This document shows positions 34,525 through 44,257 of a stretch of DNA of 64,000 bases, one piece after another (positions within the stretch are counted from its first letter, which is position 1; each line of letters opens with the position of its first letter). Position numbers and translations under genes: made by a program. The notes beneath the pieces are model-generated. The model saw only the letters and a program-made list of their open reading frames with translations, was not told the DNA's origin and ran no database searches. The stretch is taken from NCBI GenBank assembly GCA_039619475.1, contig CM077115.1, forward strand, positions 301,135,756 to 301,199,755, written 5' to 3'. The stretch comes from Icerya purchasi. Taxonomy: Eukaryota; Arthropoda; Insecta; Hemiptera; Monophlebidae.

Positions 34525-34757
34525 TGAATATTATAGTAAAGTAAGTCCAATATATCATCTTTGACAAGGTATCCTGGATTGTGAATTTAAGCTTTTCATA
34601 ATGGCGGCACTCTAACGGATCTAAGGAGAATACTGGGGCCAGTTCCTTTCTCTCGGCAGTCTTTACCTTCCCAGATTTCTCTGGTATAACCAATTATTTC
34701 AGGCTGTATGATCCGGAACGAGACAAGTCTCGAACCTGTGAATTTAGTAGCCAAGCA
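34525..34757 (-). mobile_element. SINE1 copy (tRNA-derived), minus strand, 5'-truncated
   Basis: In sense orientation: CTTGGCTACTAAATTCACAG, B box GGTTCGAGACTTG, then CAGCCTGAAATAATTGGTT, ACCAGAGAAATCTGGGAA, GAAAGGAACTGGCCC and the tail GGACTTACTTTACT. Same family as 42183-42452 and 50504-51235. The A-box end is missing, and LINE D sequence starts directly at 34758. Confidence 0.82.
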
Positions 34758-34895
34758 TACTGATGATTCAGTTTTAATTAAATTAATAAATACAATCCCT
34801 AATCATATATTAAAGGGGGGATTGTGTGTGTGTGTGTGTGTGTGTGGAAAAAGGAGATGGAAAAATGGCTGAAAAAATGGTACAAATATTGAATC
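34758..34895 (+). mobile_element. LINE D (plus copy), segment 1: pol C-terminus
   Basis: Encodes DDSVLIKLINTIPNHIL, matching DDSVLIKLISTIPNHIL of the minus-strand LINE D at 35792-36928. It then runs through a GT microsatellite and GGAAAAAGGAGATGGAAA into the same terminal codons. This is the first of three pieces of one old LINE D (segments 35555-35791 and 36930-37040). Confidence 0.75.
34823..34846 (+). repeat. (TG)12 microsatellite inside LINE D
   Basis: Pure TG run at the spot where the sister LINE D copy reads AATTGGTGTGCGGAAAAAG. The repeat appears to have grown from GGTGTG within the element. Confidence 0.85.
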
Positions 34896-35550
34896 ATGCT
34901 ATCCTCATTGATATGTTCTGGGTGGTCCCCAGTCATATTGGGATAGAGGGTAACGAAATGGCAGATTCCTTGGCTCAGATTGCTGTATCCTTCCGCTTTT
35001 TTTTCTCTAAAATTCCCGTTTCTAATTTACTCCCACTATGCAAAAAAGTTTCATTTTAGGTTTTGGTCAGCTTTTCTAATCAACCTTCCTCTTAAATTTT
35101 TCCATCTAATCTAATCTTCCCACGCGGCCTTGGTTTTACGATTTTCCTTTGTTTCGCCGCTCCGCTATTGTCTCTATTATCCGTTTACGTCTGAATCACA
35201 TACTCTTTTTCCTTCCTGACGTTTTCGTTTTTATCTCGTACTCTTTCCCCTAATTATCCTCTTCATATCCTGACGACGAAGCCGTCTGTGATCCTGACCA
35301 TATCTTCTTTGCATGTCCATCCCTCGTGTACGAACGCACTTCTTTGTACTCCAATCTGTTATTAAACTTCCTAACGCTTATTACGCTTCGTATATCTTAT
35401 CGTTTCCGTCGATCTCCGTTGTTCCTATATCTTCAGTTCTTTTATTTTATCAATATTTCACACCGACTCTACAACTGATCATTCTCCCTCGTGTCGTTTC
35501 TGCGCAAAGATCCTTTGTTGACATGCCCAAAGAGGGGAGGCGAATATACG
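34896..35550 (+). mobile_element. LINE A copy inserted in LINE D: RNase H end to 3' tail
   Basis: Begins with the last RNase H motif (FWVVPSHIGIEGNEMADSLA), continues after frameshifts with RPWFYDFPLFRRSAIVSIIR, the C-terminal zinc part (CDPDHIFFACPSLVYER) and ends in the LINE A tail (CTGCGCAAAGATCCTTTG, GACATGCCCAAAGAG). The Asp/Glu/Asp catalytic part of RNase H is absent, so it is 5'-truncated. LINE D sequence lies on both sides. A clean target-site duplication was not found. Confidence 0.75.
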
Positions 35551-35554
35551 TCCG

Positions 35555-35791
35555 GAATTATCTTTTAATGTTTCTCTTCCTTTATGAATATTTTGTTTTG
35601 ACTTTTTTGTGTCTTTTCTTGATATTAAGTTTTCAAAGAAGATTATGTTTTCAACTTGAAAATATTAAGATGCCTGCAGGTACCGCTTGTACAATTAAGG
35701 GACGTATTACGTATTTGCACGCGTATATATAGTATATACTTATATTTAAACATAACGCTAGGTTTAATAATATTATGATTTATGGAATACG
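35555..35791 (+). mobile_element. LINE D (plus copy), segment 2: 3' UTR
   Basis: Matches the 3' UTR of the inverted LINE D: GGACGTATTACGTATTTGCA against its TACGTATTACGGGGCGTG, and CATAACGCTAGGTTTAATAA against CTTAACGCTAGAGTTCTAA. It breaks off where the poly(T) of the minus-strand LINE D starts. Confidence 0.65.
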
Positions 35792-36928
35792 TTTTTTTTT
35801 TTTTTTTTTATTAAAATAAGTTGTGGGTCTCACAGGGCAAATATGCCCGTTGTGTGAGTGCCCGACACTCTTATTAACGTTTATTCAAAAAATATATACA
35901 ATACAAAAAATTATAATTTATCTTAACTTATTTTATACTTATAATATTAGAACTCTAGCGTTAAGATTAAGTATAAATATATAAACGCATGCAACTACGT
36001 AACACGCCCCGTAATACGTATCTGTACATTATCACATGCCGACAGTTCAATATTTAAAATGGGAAACCTTATCTTCTTTACCACTTAATGACTGGTAAAG
36101 ACAGCAGGAAATCAAAAACAAAAACGTATAAAGAAAGGAGCATTAGAAGGTAGGGAGATTCAGAACGTAGCTTGTTATTCAATCTTTGCACCATTCCTTT
36201 AACCAAATTTCCACCTGCTTTTTCCGCACACCAATTCTTTTTTCCTCTAATATATGATTCGGGATTGTACTTATTAATTTAATTAAAACCGAATCATCCA
36301 TATTATCAATTCGCAGATTTACCTCACGAGGATAGATGTAGTATGTCTTTCTTTGGTTTCTTGTCAATCGAGTTTTTTGTCTAGATGGTAATTTTATATT
36401 ATTGACGTTAAATTCTAGTAGTCTGTAATAGTACATCTTAGGGGACATTTCGTTGTTTTCCTTCCATACATAATTGATCCGGGGACGTTTTGCTTCCAAT
36501 GAGGGAGTATGAGTTTCAAACACCTCTTCTGTATTTTACTTATTTTATTTATTTCCGTTTCCTTAGCCTCACATAATATATTTGAATTCCGTATAAAATT
36601 CTAGACATTATTATTGAATTATAGTATATACGTAGTGTTCGATATGATAGTACCTGTTTTATTTTATATAAAGCTGGAACTGTCTGTCTTATTTTTGAGT
36701 TTAAACTTAGAATGTGTTTTTTCCAATTCAGAGATTTATCTATATATACACCTAAATATTTAAAGTCATTTACGTTTTCTAACGGTGGACAAGGACATAA
36801 ATGGGTGTTGATATTTACATGAAGCTCATGAATGCAATTGTTACTGTGGAGGATAATTCGCGGATCGCGTATTTTATATTTAGAGCTATTCCGAATGTGT
36901 AATACTTTTGATTTATTTCCTATCATGT
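35792..36928 (-). mobile_element. LINE D (minus copy): RT thumb, C-terminus and 3' end
   Basis: The minus-strand frames 36549-36926 (NKSKVLHIRNSSKY, NDFKYLGVYIDKSLNWKKHI, YYNSIIMSRILYGIQIYY) and 36179-36523 (LPSRQKTRLTRNQRKTYYIY, DDSVLIKLISTIPNHIL, QVEIWLKEWCKD) encode the RT thumb and C-terminal domain of a Jockey/CR1-like LINE, separated by one frameshift around a short TTTA repeat. No RNase H. The 3' end has AATAAACGTTAATAAGAGTG, a hairpin (TCACA ... GGGCA-TATT-TGCCC ... TGTGA) and poly(A), read as T at 35792-35810. The palm is missing. Confidence 0.8.
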
Positions 36929-36929
36929 G

Positions 36930-37040
36930 CCCTATAGTTTGTAAATATTGTATTTTTGTTAATAAACGCTAATGAATGTCGGGCACTTACTCAACGGGCG
37001 CATACTTGCTCTGTGAGACCTGCAACTTATTTTTAAAAAA
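36930..37040 (+). mobile_element. LINE D (plus copy), segment 3: 3' terminus
   Basis: TTGTTAATAAACGCTAATGA, GTCGGGCACTTACTCAACGG, CTCTGTGAGACCTGCAACTT and a poly(A)-rich end match the 3' terminus of the minus-strand LINE D in opposite orientation. It completes the plus-strand copy interrupted at 35791. Confidence 0.72.
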
Positions 37041-37449
37041 AATTTTAAAAAGTGTAAAAAACATCTTCAAAAATGAACTGAAAAAGTTACGAAAAGATAT
37101 ATAATACAGGTAAATATAATAAAAATGAGGAGGCCGATTCTAACGTCCGTACAGCGCAGCCATTGTTTGTCACGTTTTCCAAATTGCCCGAAAAAACGTC
37201 GATGTTTCCCAAAAAACATTCTTCATTTCTAAGTTTCGTTTTTTTTCTTTTTTTTTCTTCTCAGTAAAGTATAATTATTTAAATAGATAAAATTTCTGTG
37301 CTATACATTTATCCTCCACTAATGAAAATTCCAGCGTGTCTTATAACTCCGATTTGAAGATTCTGGTTCCTGTGTATATTTCATTTCTCCGTTCAATGGC
37401 ATGACAAACGTAAGTTTAATCTGCAATCGGTTCATATCGTCATCTTCTG
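37041..37449. other. No gene recognised
   Basis: AT-rich, T-rich tract near 37230-37260. Nothing supported. Confidence 0.4.
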
Positions 37450-38340
37450 TTGCGTCGAGATCCAGGTTTTTGTGAGCATTCTTTCTGTCGCCTCATTACC
37501 GCGACACATCGTTATCAAAGAAAGCGAAGCCAATTGTTTCCGGAGTTAGATACCATAAATGGCGCGAATAGATTGATTTACAGCCACCTTTGAAACTTCT
37601 TCGTCTATTCCTTCGTGAGAATTCGTTGTTTTTAGAAAATTAAAACTCGAATTTGGTGTTTTTATAGTAACCGGAAACCACGCTTCCACATAAGTTGTCA
37701 CAATAAAAATACAAACATCAGCTACACCTTTCGCTTCTGAGGTTTTCAGCTTAAATTCACAGCGAAATAAATACATTTTCAAAGATGACCTTAGACATCC
37801 ACCTTGCGTCGTGGTGCATGACTCCGACATATCGAAATGAAAAATTATTTGGAGTTTCTCCTAGAAGTACTCTAAGTATAGTTCTAAAAATTCTTTGTAA
37901 TCTTAAGGTGGCTGATGTGTAACAAGTGTAGGCTGCAGGAATGTAATCCATTGGGATTTTCTGTCGCCGTTAAATATACTGATCTCACTTCTTCAATGCT
38001 AAGCGAAAATTGTCTTTATTCATCTTTGACCAGCTGCTTTGGAATTCTTTAAAAGTAGCAACATTTGGACGAGCGAGGCATTTTCAGTTCGAAAACAAGT
38101 CTTAGAATCATTTCAAAAATGTGGTGACGACACGCCGCCAAATGTAATAATTTGCGGTGTCGAGGCAGCTCATGTCTCTCCCCTTTGTCGCCAGTATTAA
38201 CGGTAGTTGTACCAAAATATTCTCACTTATAATTGCGCAATAAATAAGCACAAAAAATCTCTTCGCTCTTTTCTTTGCCTCACTTATGCAGTAGAAAATC
38301 CTTATCGCACATTTAGAAGAGATATACAAAAACGACGATA
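37450..38340 (-). pseudogene. Broken copy of a multi-copy arthropod protein family
   Basis: Minus-strand frames, joined across shifts, read MHHDARWMSK, then KMYLFRCEFKLKTSEAKGVA, DVCIFIVTTYVEAWFPVTI and HLWYLTPETIGFAFFDNDVS. I recall this order (MHHARWMSK, LFRxQFKLTxxExKG, DVCIFIV, HLWYLSPExIGLAFFD) from uncharacterised proteins present in many copies in aphids and other invertebrates, presumably transposon-borne, but I cannot name the family. At least three frameshifts and stops occur. No terminal repeats were identified around it. Confidence 0.55.
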
Positions 38341-38456
38341 CTGATCAGAAATAATCCATCAGAATACTGTCTCGCTGTTTCATTTCGTATAATCATGTAA
38401 AAGTACATCTTAAAAGCATTTAATAATAACTGTGAAATTTATTAATCTTTTTTTGC

Positions 38457-38650
38457 ATTTTATTTTTTAATTTTTATTTATTTTTTAATTTTTATTTATT
38501 TTTTGATTTTTATTTATTTTTTGATTTTTATTTATTTTTTAATTTTGATTTATTTTTTAATTTTGATTTATTTTTTAATCTTTATTTATTTTTTAATTTT
38601 TATTTATTTTTTAATTTTTATTTATTTTTTAATTTTTATATATTTTTTCT
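38457..38650 (+). repeat. 18-bp minisatellite, T-rich
   Basis: About ten copies of an 18-bp unit of the form ATTTTTATTTATTTTTTA, with G/A and C/T variants between units. The plus-strand ORF over it reads a six-residue repeat (FIYFLI), a by-product of the 18-bp period. Confidence 0.92.
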
Positions 38651-39419
38651 TCCGATCAGTAGTTGGGATAATTTTATTTTGTTTCTTTTAGCATTTACGA
38701 CCCCCGCATGTACACTCGTTTCAGTCTTCAAATCAACCGGTTGAGCTGAAATTTTAATAGCAGCGTTTTTTCACATAAAAGAACAATTACACCGGTTGGG
38801 ACACCTAATTTTCCAAAACAAAATTTCCCTCATCTATAACTAAAGGCCATCCTAATATACATTAAAGCATGTATAGCGTAAAACTACAACTAAAAATTTA
38901 GCTACTATACTATAGAATAGACATAAATAGGATAAATTATTCAGAAGTGATGAAATAAAACGAATTATTAAATTAAAGAAAAATTACAATTAACACTAAA
39001 TATCAATTAATACCGAAAATAAAACGAAACACCTATACATGTAAGCCGATTGTATTATTTTTATCGAAAAAAAGCCATCAAGAACGATATTTCTGCCTTC
39101 TTAAGTGACGTTAAAGCATGTCTTTAAGTATCCTCGTCGTAAATTGGGAAATGATTCAAGCTTGATGACGACAAGCATCATTGACCGGTACTTAATTTTG
39201 ACGAACCTAATTAGCGAATTTGTAAATCTTCTTCCCCATCGCACCGCGACCAGTATTAATTATTTCGTAAAAAAAGAACTCTGCCAAGAGTCTCGTCTTA
39301 CTGCTGAGTTGTCCGGGGTAGGGAAAAAGTACATCCGTATCAGTAGCGCTCATTTTAACATTATTTTCCAGGCCAAAGTTTTAACCGTTTTTCAAACTTT
39401 TCCTTCTTCTCTACAGATG
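38651..39419. other. No gene recognised
   Basis: Contains a 105-codon plus-strand ORF (39105-39422) without a known motif. A polypyrimidine tract ending in CTACAG at about 39415 resembles a splice acceptor, but no exon is supported downstream. Confidence 0.35.
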
Positions 39420-40500
39420 TAAAAAGAGAGGACGATGCGTAGGAATTCCGTTTCAATTTCGCATTTCTCGAAGCCAAGAAACGAATAGAGCGAACGGGAA
39501 AAGAAAAAGAAAAACGAAAAAAAAAAAAAAAAAAACAGTTTTCGATATTAGCGCGCGTAACAATAACGAATCGTGTGTATAGGGCACGTGTGTTTTATTG
39601 CGAACGATTCGTTTTGCGAGCGGCAAGTTTTGAAAGCGGCGGAGGAACACTCTAATAATGTGATATACCTGTTTCCGTAGCAGCGCAATGCGAACGGAAC
39701 CGGATCGAAAAAAGGAGAAACGGAACGATCGCAGAAAAAAGTACTTCGAGGAGACACTGCAGCCGGTGGTCGCAGCTTTTGATACTTAAAAACGGAGCAA
39801 CTTTTCAAGCAGTTTGTTGCCGATGGAAAAGTTACGTACGCTTTTTGTTCCGCCATTTTAGCAGCCGGATTACGGGCCAGCACACTAAATTACACTGACG
39901 TAATTTAGCGTGTTTAACAATCGTGCAGGAAAACCCGACAGAATAGGGTAGGCGCGCGGCAGCTTCCACCAAGTCTTCTCGAAGAAGAAACGAATTGAAA
40001 TTTATCCGGAGTTCGGCAGAGAACTTTCGCTAATAATAACAACGATGATGAGAGCGGATTTTAATGGCAGGTAAATAGATGACGATGAAGACGAACTACT
40101 CGCTAGACTGCGACCGGCCTTCTCTGCGTGATGTACCTTCCGAAGTGTACGTACCCCCGCTACCGCCGCCGCCCTGGGCAATGAAAATGAAAATGTTAAA
40201 AATGTTGACAGTAAAACGTTTTAAAAATCGCTGCGCGCAACTTTTAAACTTATTCCGGGTAAATATTTATTCATTCGCGTCCGGTAAATAAGAAAAACGA
40301 TTCGCAACATTTAAATTCATCCGGTTTTTCTTCCCGTCCGTAATGTAAAATCGATGTCTCTGTCGCGGAAAATTTTTCATCGAGGCACAGCACCCCGTCG
40401 GAAGATTTTTGTTTTTCTTTAACCGGCCGAAAAAGTTTTCGCGTATGGTAATTTTTCCGGATTCGCATTTAGCGACAAAACGACCTTTCCCCCGTACCCG
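39420..40500. other. CpG-rich unique region
   Basis: Richer in CG dinucleotides than its surroundings, with no transposon signature. Short ORFs on both strands (39548-39883 minus, 40079-40291 plus) have no known product. An A tract lies at about 39519-39536. It could be regulatory or exon-flanking DNA of a host gene. Confidence 0.4.
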
Positions 40501-41299
40501 TATTCACCGGTGAAATATATATATACGATTTCCAGACCGAAGCTTACAAGCTCTGAAGAGTGTGCGTCCTGTTTGATAAAGCTCGGCCATATGTGAAGTT
40601 CTTCTTCCGGTTAAACCCGATGACTGCTGCCTTCTTTTTAATCGCCATCATTTGGCGTTCGCGTCCATCAAGCAGCTGTTTTTCGTGTAGATGGGCAAAC
40701 AAAATTTCAGAAAACCAAAAATAGTACACTTCTTCCGTTCTTTGATTTCCTCTTCGGTTGCCGCACTTTCCCCTTTTTTCAAGCCGTGGCTTTCTCAGTT
40801 GCCCGACATCCGTGTTTAACTCGATCTATACTTTGCATCGGGTATCTCGTTGTCTCTCATTAAATTTTCTATCTCGTCCGATCTGATGGTGTGAACCAAA
40901 AGAACTTGAACATGCCAATCTGCATTGTCTGCAGCGGGCATTTTCGAGTGTGTACACTTATTCTTTTTTTCTATCGCTCTCTATGTTTCTTTCTTTTTTC
41001 TCTACCAATGCGCGACGGTGCCCTTCTATACCCCCCCGAAAAATATTGTTAGTCGTTCAGGACCAGCAAAAACTTTCGCCTCTTTATAACCCCATTGCAA
41101 CTTCGCCTTATAATCTCGCTTAATTTAAAATCATTTCCCTTAATAGCCCTCTGTCCTTTTTTGAATACATTCTCGCCTTCCGCTTGTATCTTAAAGGACT
41201 AAGCGTCTTTCTCCGACAACATGATGAGTTGTGGAGATTCACTTTGCATTAATTATTTCCTTATGTAAATCTATTATCGAATTTGATGATTTTTTATTT
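40501..41299. other. No feature supported
   Basis: Becomes pyrimidine-rich toward its right end, possibly the unrecognisable 5' part of the LINE A copy that follows. Confidence 0.35.
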
Positions 41300-42895
41300 A
41301 TCGTAATGCCCCCACAGAATCTCTTTTTTCAAACTAGATACAATCTACAATTCGTGTCTTCGCCTCTGTCTTATTGTTAGTCCCAGTATATTACTTGCCC
41401 AATTAAAGTGTAGCCTCTGCCACGTTATCATCATATTTGGGATATCGTTTGAAAACATCTTTTTTTTAAACTTTCATCCATCCTCCCTCTTTATTAAGAA
41501 AAAAGGTAAGAGAAAATCCCTATATTTTCGCGCGTATCTGTTCACGTTTTAGTTCCTACTTGGCATAATTTCACACTGCCTACAAATTTCCTCTTTCAAC
41601 TTTACGAAATCCAGAAATCCACTTAAAGCTTTTTTCCTGTCTCTATCTTCAAAATCTTTTTCTCAACCGGCAGCTATGCAAGAATGACACTATCAATTCC
41701 GTACATTTCCGTGATGCACCTTTACCGAAGGCTCCAAATTGGAACCTTTTTAATTTTTCCGTAACTTTTATTTTGCCATATATTTCAGACTACTCCTTTC
41801 TTTTGCACAATATTTACAACCGAATCGCGATGCCTATCCTACGATCTAATGGATTCCTATTTTTCCCACCATTCTTTCTCTAATTATTTCATTATGCTCT
41901 TCTTCAACCACTATATATGATATATATTCTCCTGTTTATCTATCACTTCGTGACTATTATCCTTCCCATACGCTTGCCCATCCAAAATTTCTCTTCTCCG
42001 CATTCAATAAATTCCAATTTATTACAAGTTCCTAACCATGTACTCGTAGTAGTGAATAATGAAATATTCTCCGGCTCGTTGTTGCTTTCTTGCGTGCTTT
42101 CTTGTCTAAAATCCTCAGCTGCGAACCTTTTCTCCTAACAAAAGTTCATTTTACATTCTGGTCTGTTATATTTTTGTTTCAGGTAGCGTGGTAGCCTAGT
42201 GGTTAGGGTGCTTGGCTACCAAGTCAGAGGTCGCGGGTTCGAGACTTGTCTCGTCCCGGATCCAAATCGCTCCCAAGCCTACCCAGCCTGAAATAATTGG
42301 GTACCAGAGAAATCTGGGAAAGTAAAGGCGGCCGAGAGAAAGGAACTGGCCCCCCTACTCTCATTAGTGCCGTTGGGCTTAGTACATTGTGAACCTTAAC
42401 TTCACAATCCCAACGCCCTCTCAAAGGTATGGAACTCACTTTACTTAATTTTTATCTTTGTTTCGCCCTTTTCGAATAAACCACCTCTCTATCTGCCTGC
42501 CCAATTTGATTTTTCTTTACTTCGACGTTCTGCCGTCCTTTTTAAAACCATACTGCGCTCTCTACCTTCTTCTCACTTCCGTTTTCCTTAACATCTTTTA
42601 CATATTGTCTTTTTTTCATTCGAACAGTGTGAACTGTTTTGTTACTTCGGTCGTATCATTTTTAAATATTCTTCTTTCTGAACCTTCAATTTATTATGCT
42701 AATCTACTCCTTCTATGCCTCTTTCATTTGGTCACTTCATTCTTTGTCCACTATTCCTCCTTTTAGTTTCTTCATTTTTTCTCAAGCTCTTTTATCGCTA
42801 TCTAATTAATTTTCTTTCGTCCATATTACTCGTGGGCAAACGTTCTCTGTTAACGTGTTCAAAGAAAAAAACGAAAAAAAAAGAAAAAGAGTATT
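41300..42895 (+). mobile_element. LINE A remnant carrying a SINE1 insertion
   Basis: Badly decayed plus-strand coding traces appear in order: LDTIYNSCLRLCL (post-RT), TFTEGSK and PFFCTIFTTES (RNase H first two motifs), VPNHVLVVVNNEIFSGSL (from VPxHVGIxGNEIADSL), then beyond the SINE DFSLLRRSAVLFKTILRS (C-terminal region). The tail GTGGGCAAACGTTCTCTG, TAACGTGTTCAAAGAAAA corresponds to the LINE A end. Stops in every frame show it is the oldest LINE A copy here. The SINE at 42183-42452 inserted later. Confidence 0.62.
42183..42452 (+). mobile_element. SINE1 (tRNA-derived SINE), complete copy
   Basis: The head has an A box (TGGTAGCCTAGTGGTTAGG, from 42189) and a B box (GGTTCGAGACT, 42236-42246) of an internal RNA polymerase III promoter. 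The body has GAAATAATTGGGTACCAGAG, GAAAGGAACTGGCCC, GTGCCGTTGGGCTTAGT, and the tail is ACTCACTTTACTT. Two other copies (34525-34757 minus, 50504-51235 plus) share the body and tail. An imperfect duplication TATATTTTTGTTTC / TTTATCTTTGTTTC (12 of 14) flanks it. Confidence 0.88.
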
Positions 42896-43866
42896 GACGT
42901 TTGCCTCATTCAAAATTATCTCGCAATCTGTTTTTGCCGCTACACACGAAACATTTTATGGCAGCGGGTTATTTTAAAAGTTTGTATACGTTTACAACTT
43001 TTTATAGTTCAGGATTTAGATACGATCGAAAAGAGTGCTTGAATTAGAAGTTTTCTATTTCCCCGTTAATGTTTTCCAATCCCAATTAAGTCCCGCTAAT
43101 AATACTGTGGGGCTATCCCTATTCACCTTTTAATGCCTCGTTAGTCCCTTGTTGATTATCTGAATACCAAGGAAGGCTATTTTGCTGTCATCATATCGTT
43201 GATTAATTGAAACGATCAAGTACATTTTTCTAGTCTGTTACCGCGAAAAAACAAGTGGATTAATGTTCAAGTCTGATTCTTGTCTACGTTTTTGAAAAAT
43301 TCTGCCATTTTATCTACTGAACAGGCAAGAAGTGTGGTGTCGCATGCGTGTCGAAGGTGTGAAGAAAATTTCAATCTTGTACCGATATTTCCATCTTTCG
43401 GTTGTCTTCCTAATTACCCACCTTCCCATAGATATTGTAGGAAAGCGTAGACAAAATAGGAAAGCGTAGACAAAATGTGGTATCTTCAATCAAAAACCAG
43501 TAACCTTCCCGATCAAATTTATAAGCGATACCAGTTAGGTGTAGTTCTACGTTTATAACAATACTTTGCATGCAATACGAATGTATACGAAAGACTCCAC
43601 CGAAGAGGCTGAATAGAATCATTTGATTTTTGATCTTTAACAAGTTCAACCGGTTATGTGTCTATACATCGATGTGTGTTTCACATGCGATGGTATGCGC
43701 ATGTTCGCTAATGCCTTTCATGCGACGACTGTTTAAGATTATTCGATATAATTTTTGCTTTAACTCTAGTGCGATCATTCTAGAAACTCGGTCATAGCGA
43801 CTACATCGCCAGTCTAAGTAAATGCCCGATTATAAACATCCCTCAAACTATATTGAAAATTTGAGG
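42896..43866. other. No gene recognised
   Basis: A direct repeat of GGAAAGCGTAGACAAAAT lies at about 43440-43475. No coding feature supported. Confidence 0.45.
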
Positions 43867-44257
43867 TTTTTTTTTTTTTTTTTTTGGGGATCGCCAGTCG
43901 AGGGCATAACCCAGTGTATTCATGGTTTATAAATATAGAAAAGAGTTTGCTACTTTAATACTACTAAAAATTTGGCACTCAGCTTTATTATAATTTTCAT
44001 TTCGATATCAACCTATGTATTCAAAACAGGATTCCCCAATTTTTAGTGTTAATGAATTCAACTGATGGTCATTTAGGACCTAAAACTGATCGTGTAACTG
44101 AAGTATTTTAAATAGCATATACCTGGACATACCCAAATTACTCACACAGTGATCAGCCATCTCAGCTACATGTGATGCTTGCCACACTCCGTTAACCGTT
44201 CATCATATTATTATAGTAATCAAGCGCTCACGCCACTAGGCCATCGCGACGGCCAAT
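43867..44257 (-). mobile_element. SINE2: tRNA-like head with LINE A-type tail
   Basis: On the minus strand it begins GTCGCGATGGCCTAGTGGC (A-box-like) and ends CTGGGTTATGCCCTCGACTG, GCGATCCCCA and poly(A) (T at 43867-43885). The tail parallels the LINE A 3' end (TGGGTAAAGGTCC ... GACGAGCCCA). SINEs often borrow the 3' end of a partner LINE so that its enzyme copies them; that relation here is inference. The B box is not clear. The segment at 24699-24762 has a similar head. Confidence 0.6.

Noticed and set aside
36927..37040. Twin-priming inversion of a single LINE D
   Set aside because: The plus-strand piece carries its own 3' end, whereas twin priming would invert a 5' portion; an older interrupted copy explains it better.
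38503..38691. FIYFLI-repeat membrane peptide
   Set aside because: Product of the 18-bp minisatellite period, not a gene.
39395..39420. Splice acceptor before an exon
   Set aside because: The polypyrimidine-CAG is present, but no open frame or donor supports an exon.
42183..42257. Functional tRNA gene at the SINE1 head
   Set aside because: Same head and body occur in other copies with a common tail, so it is a SINE promoter region.
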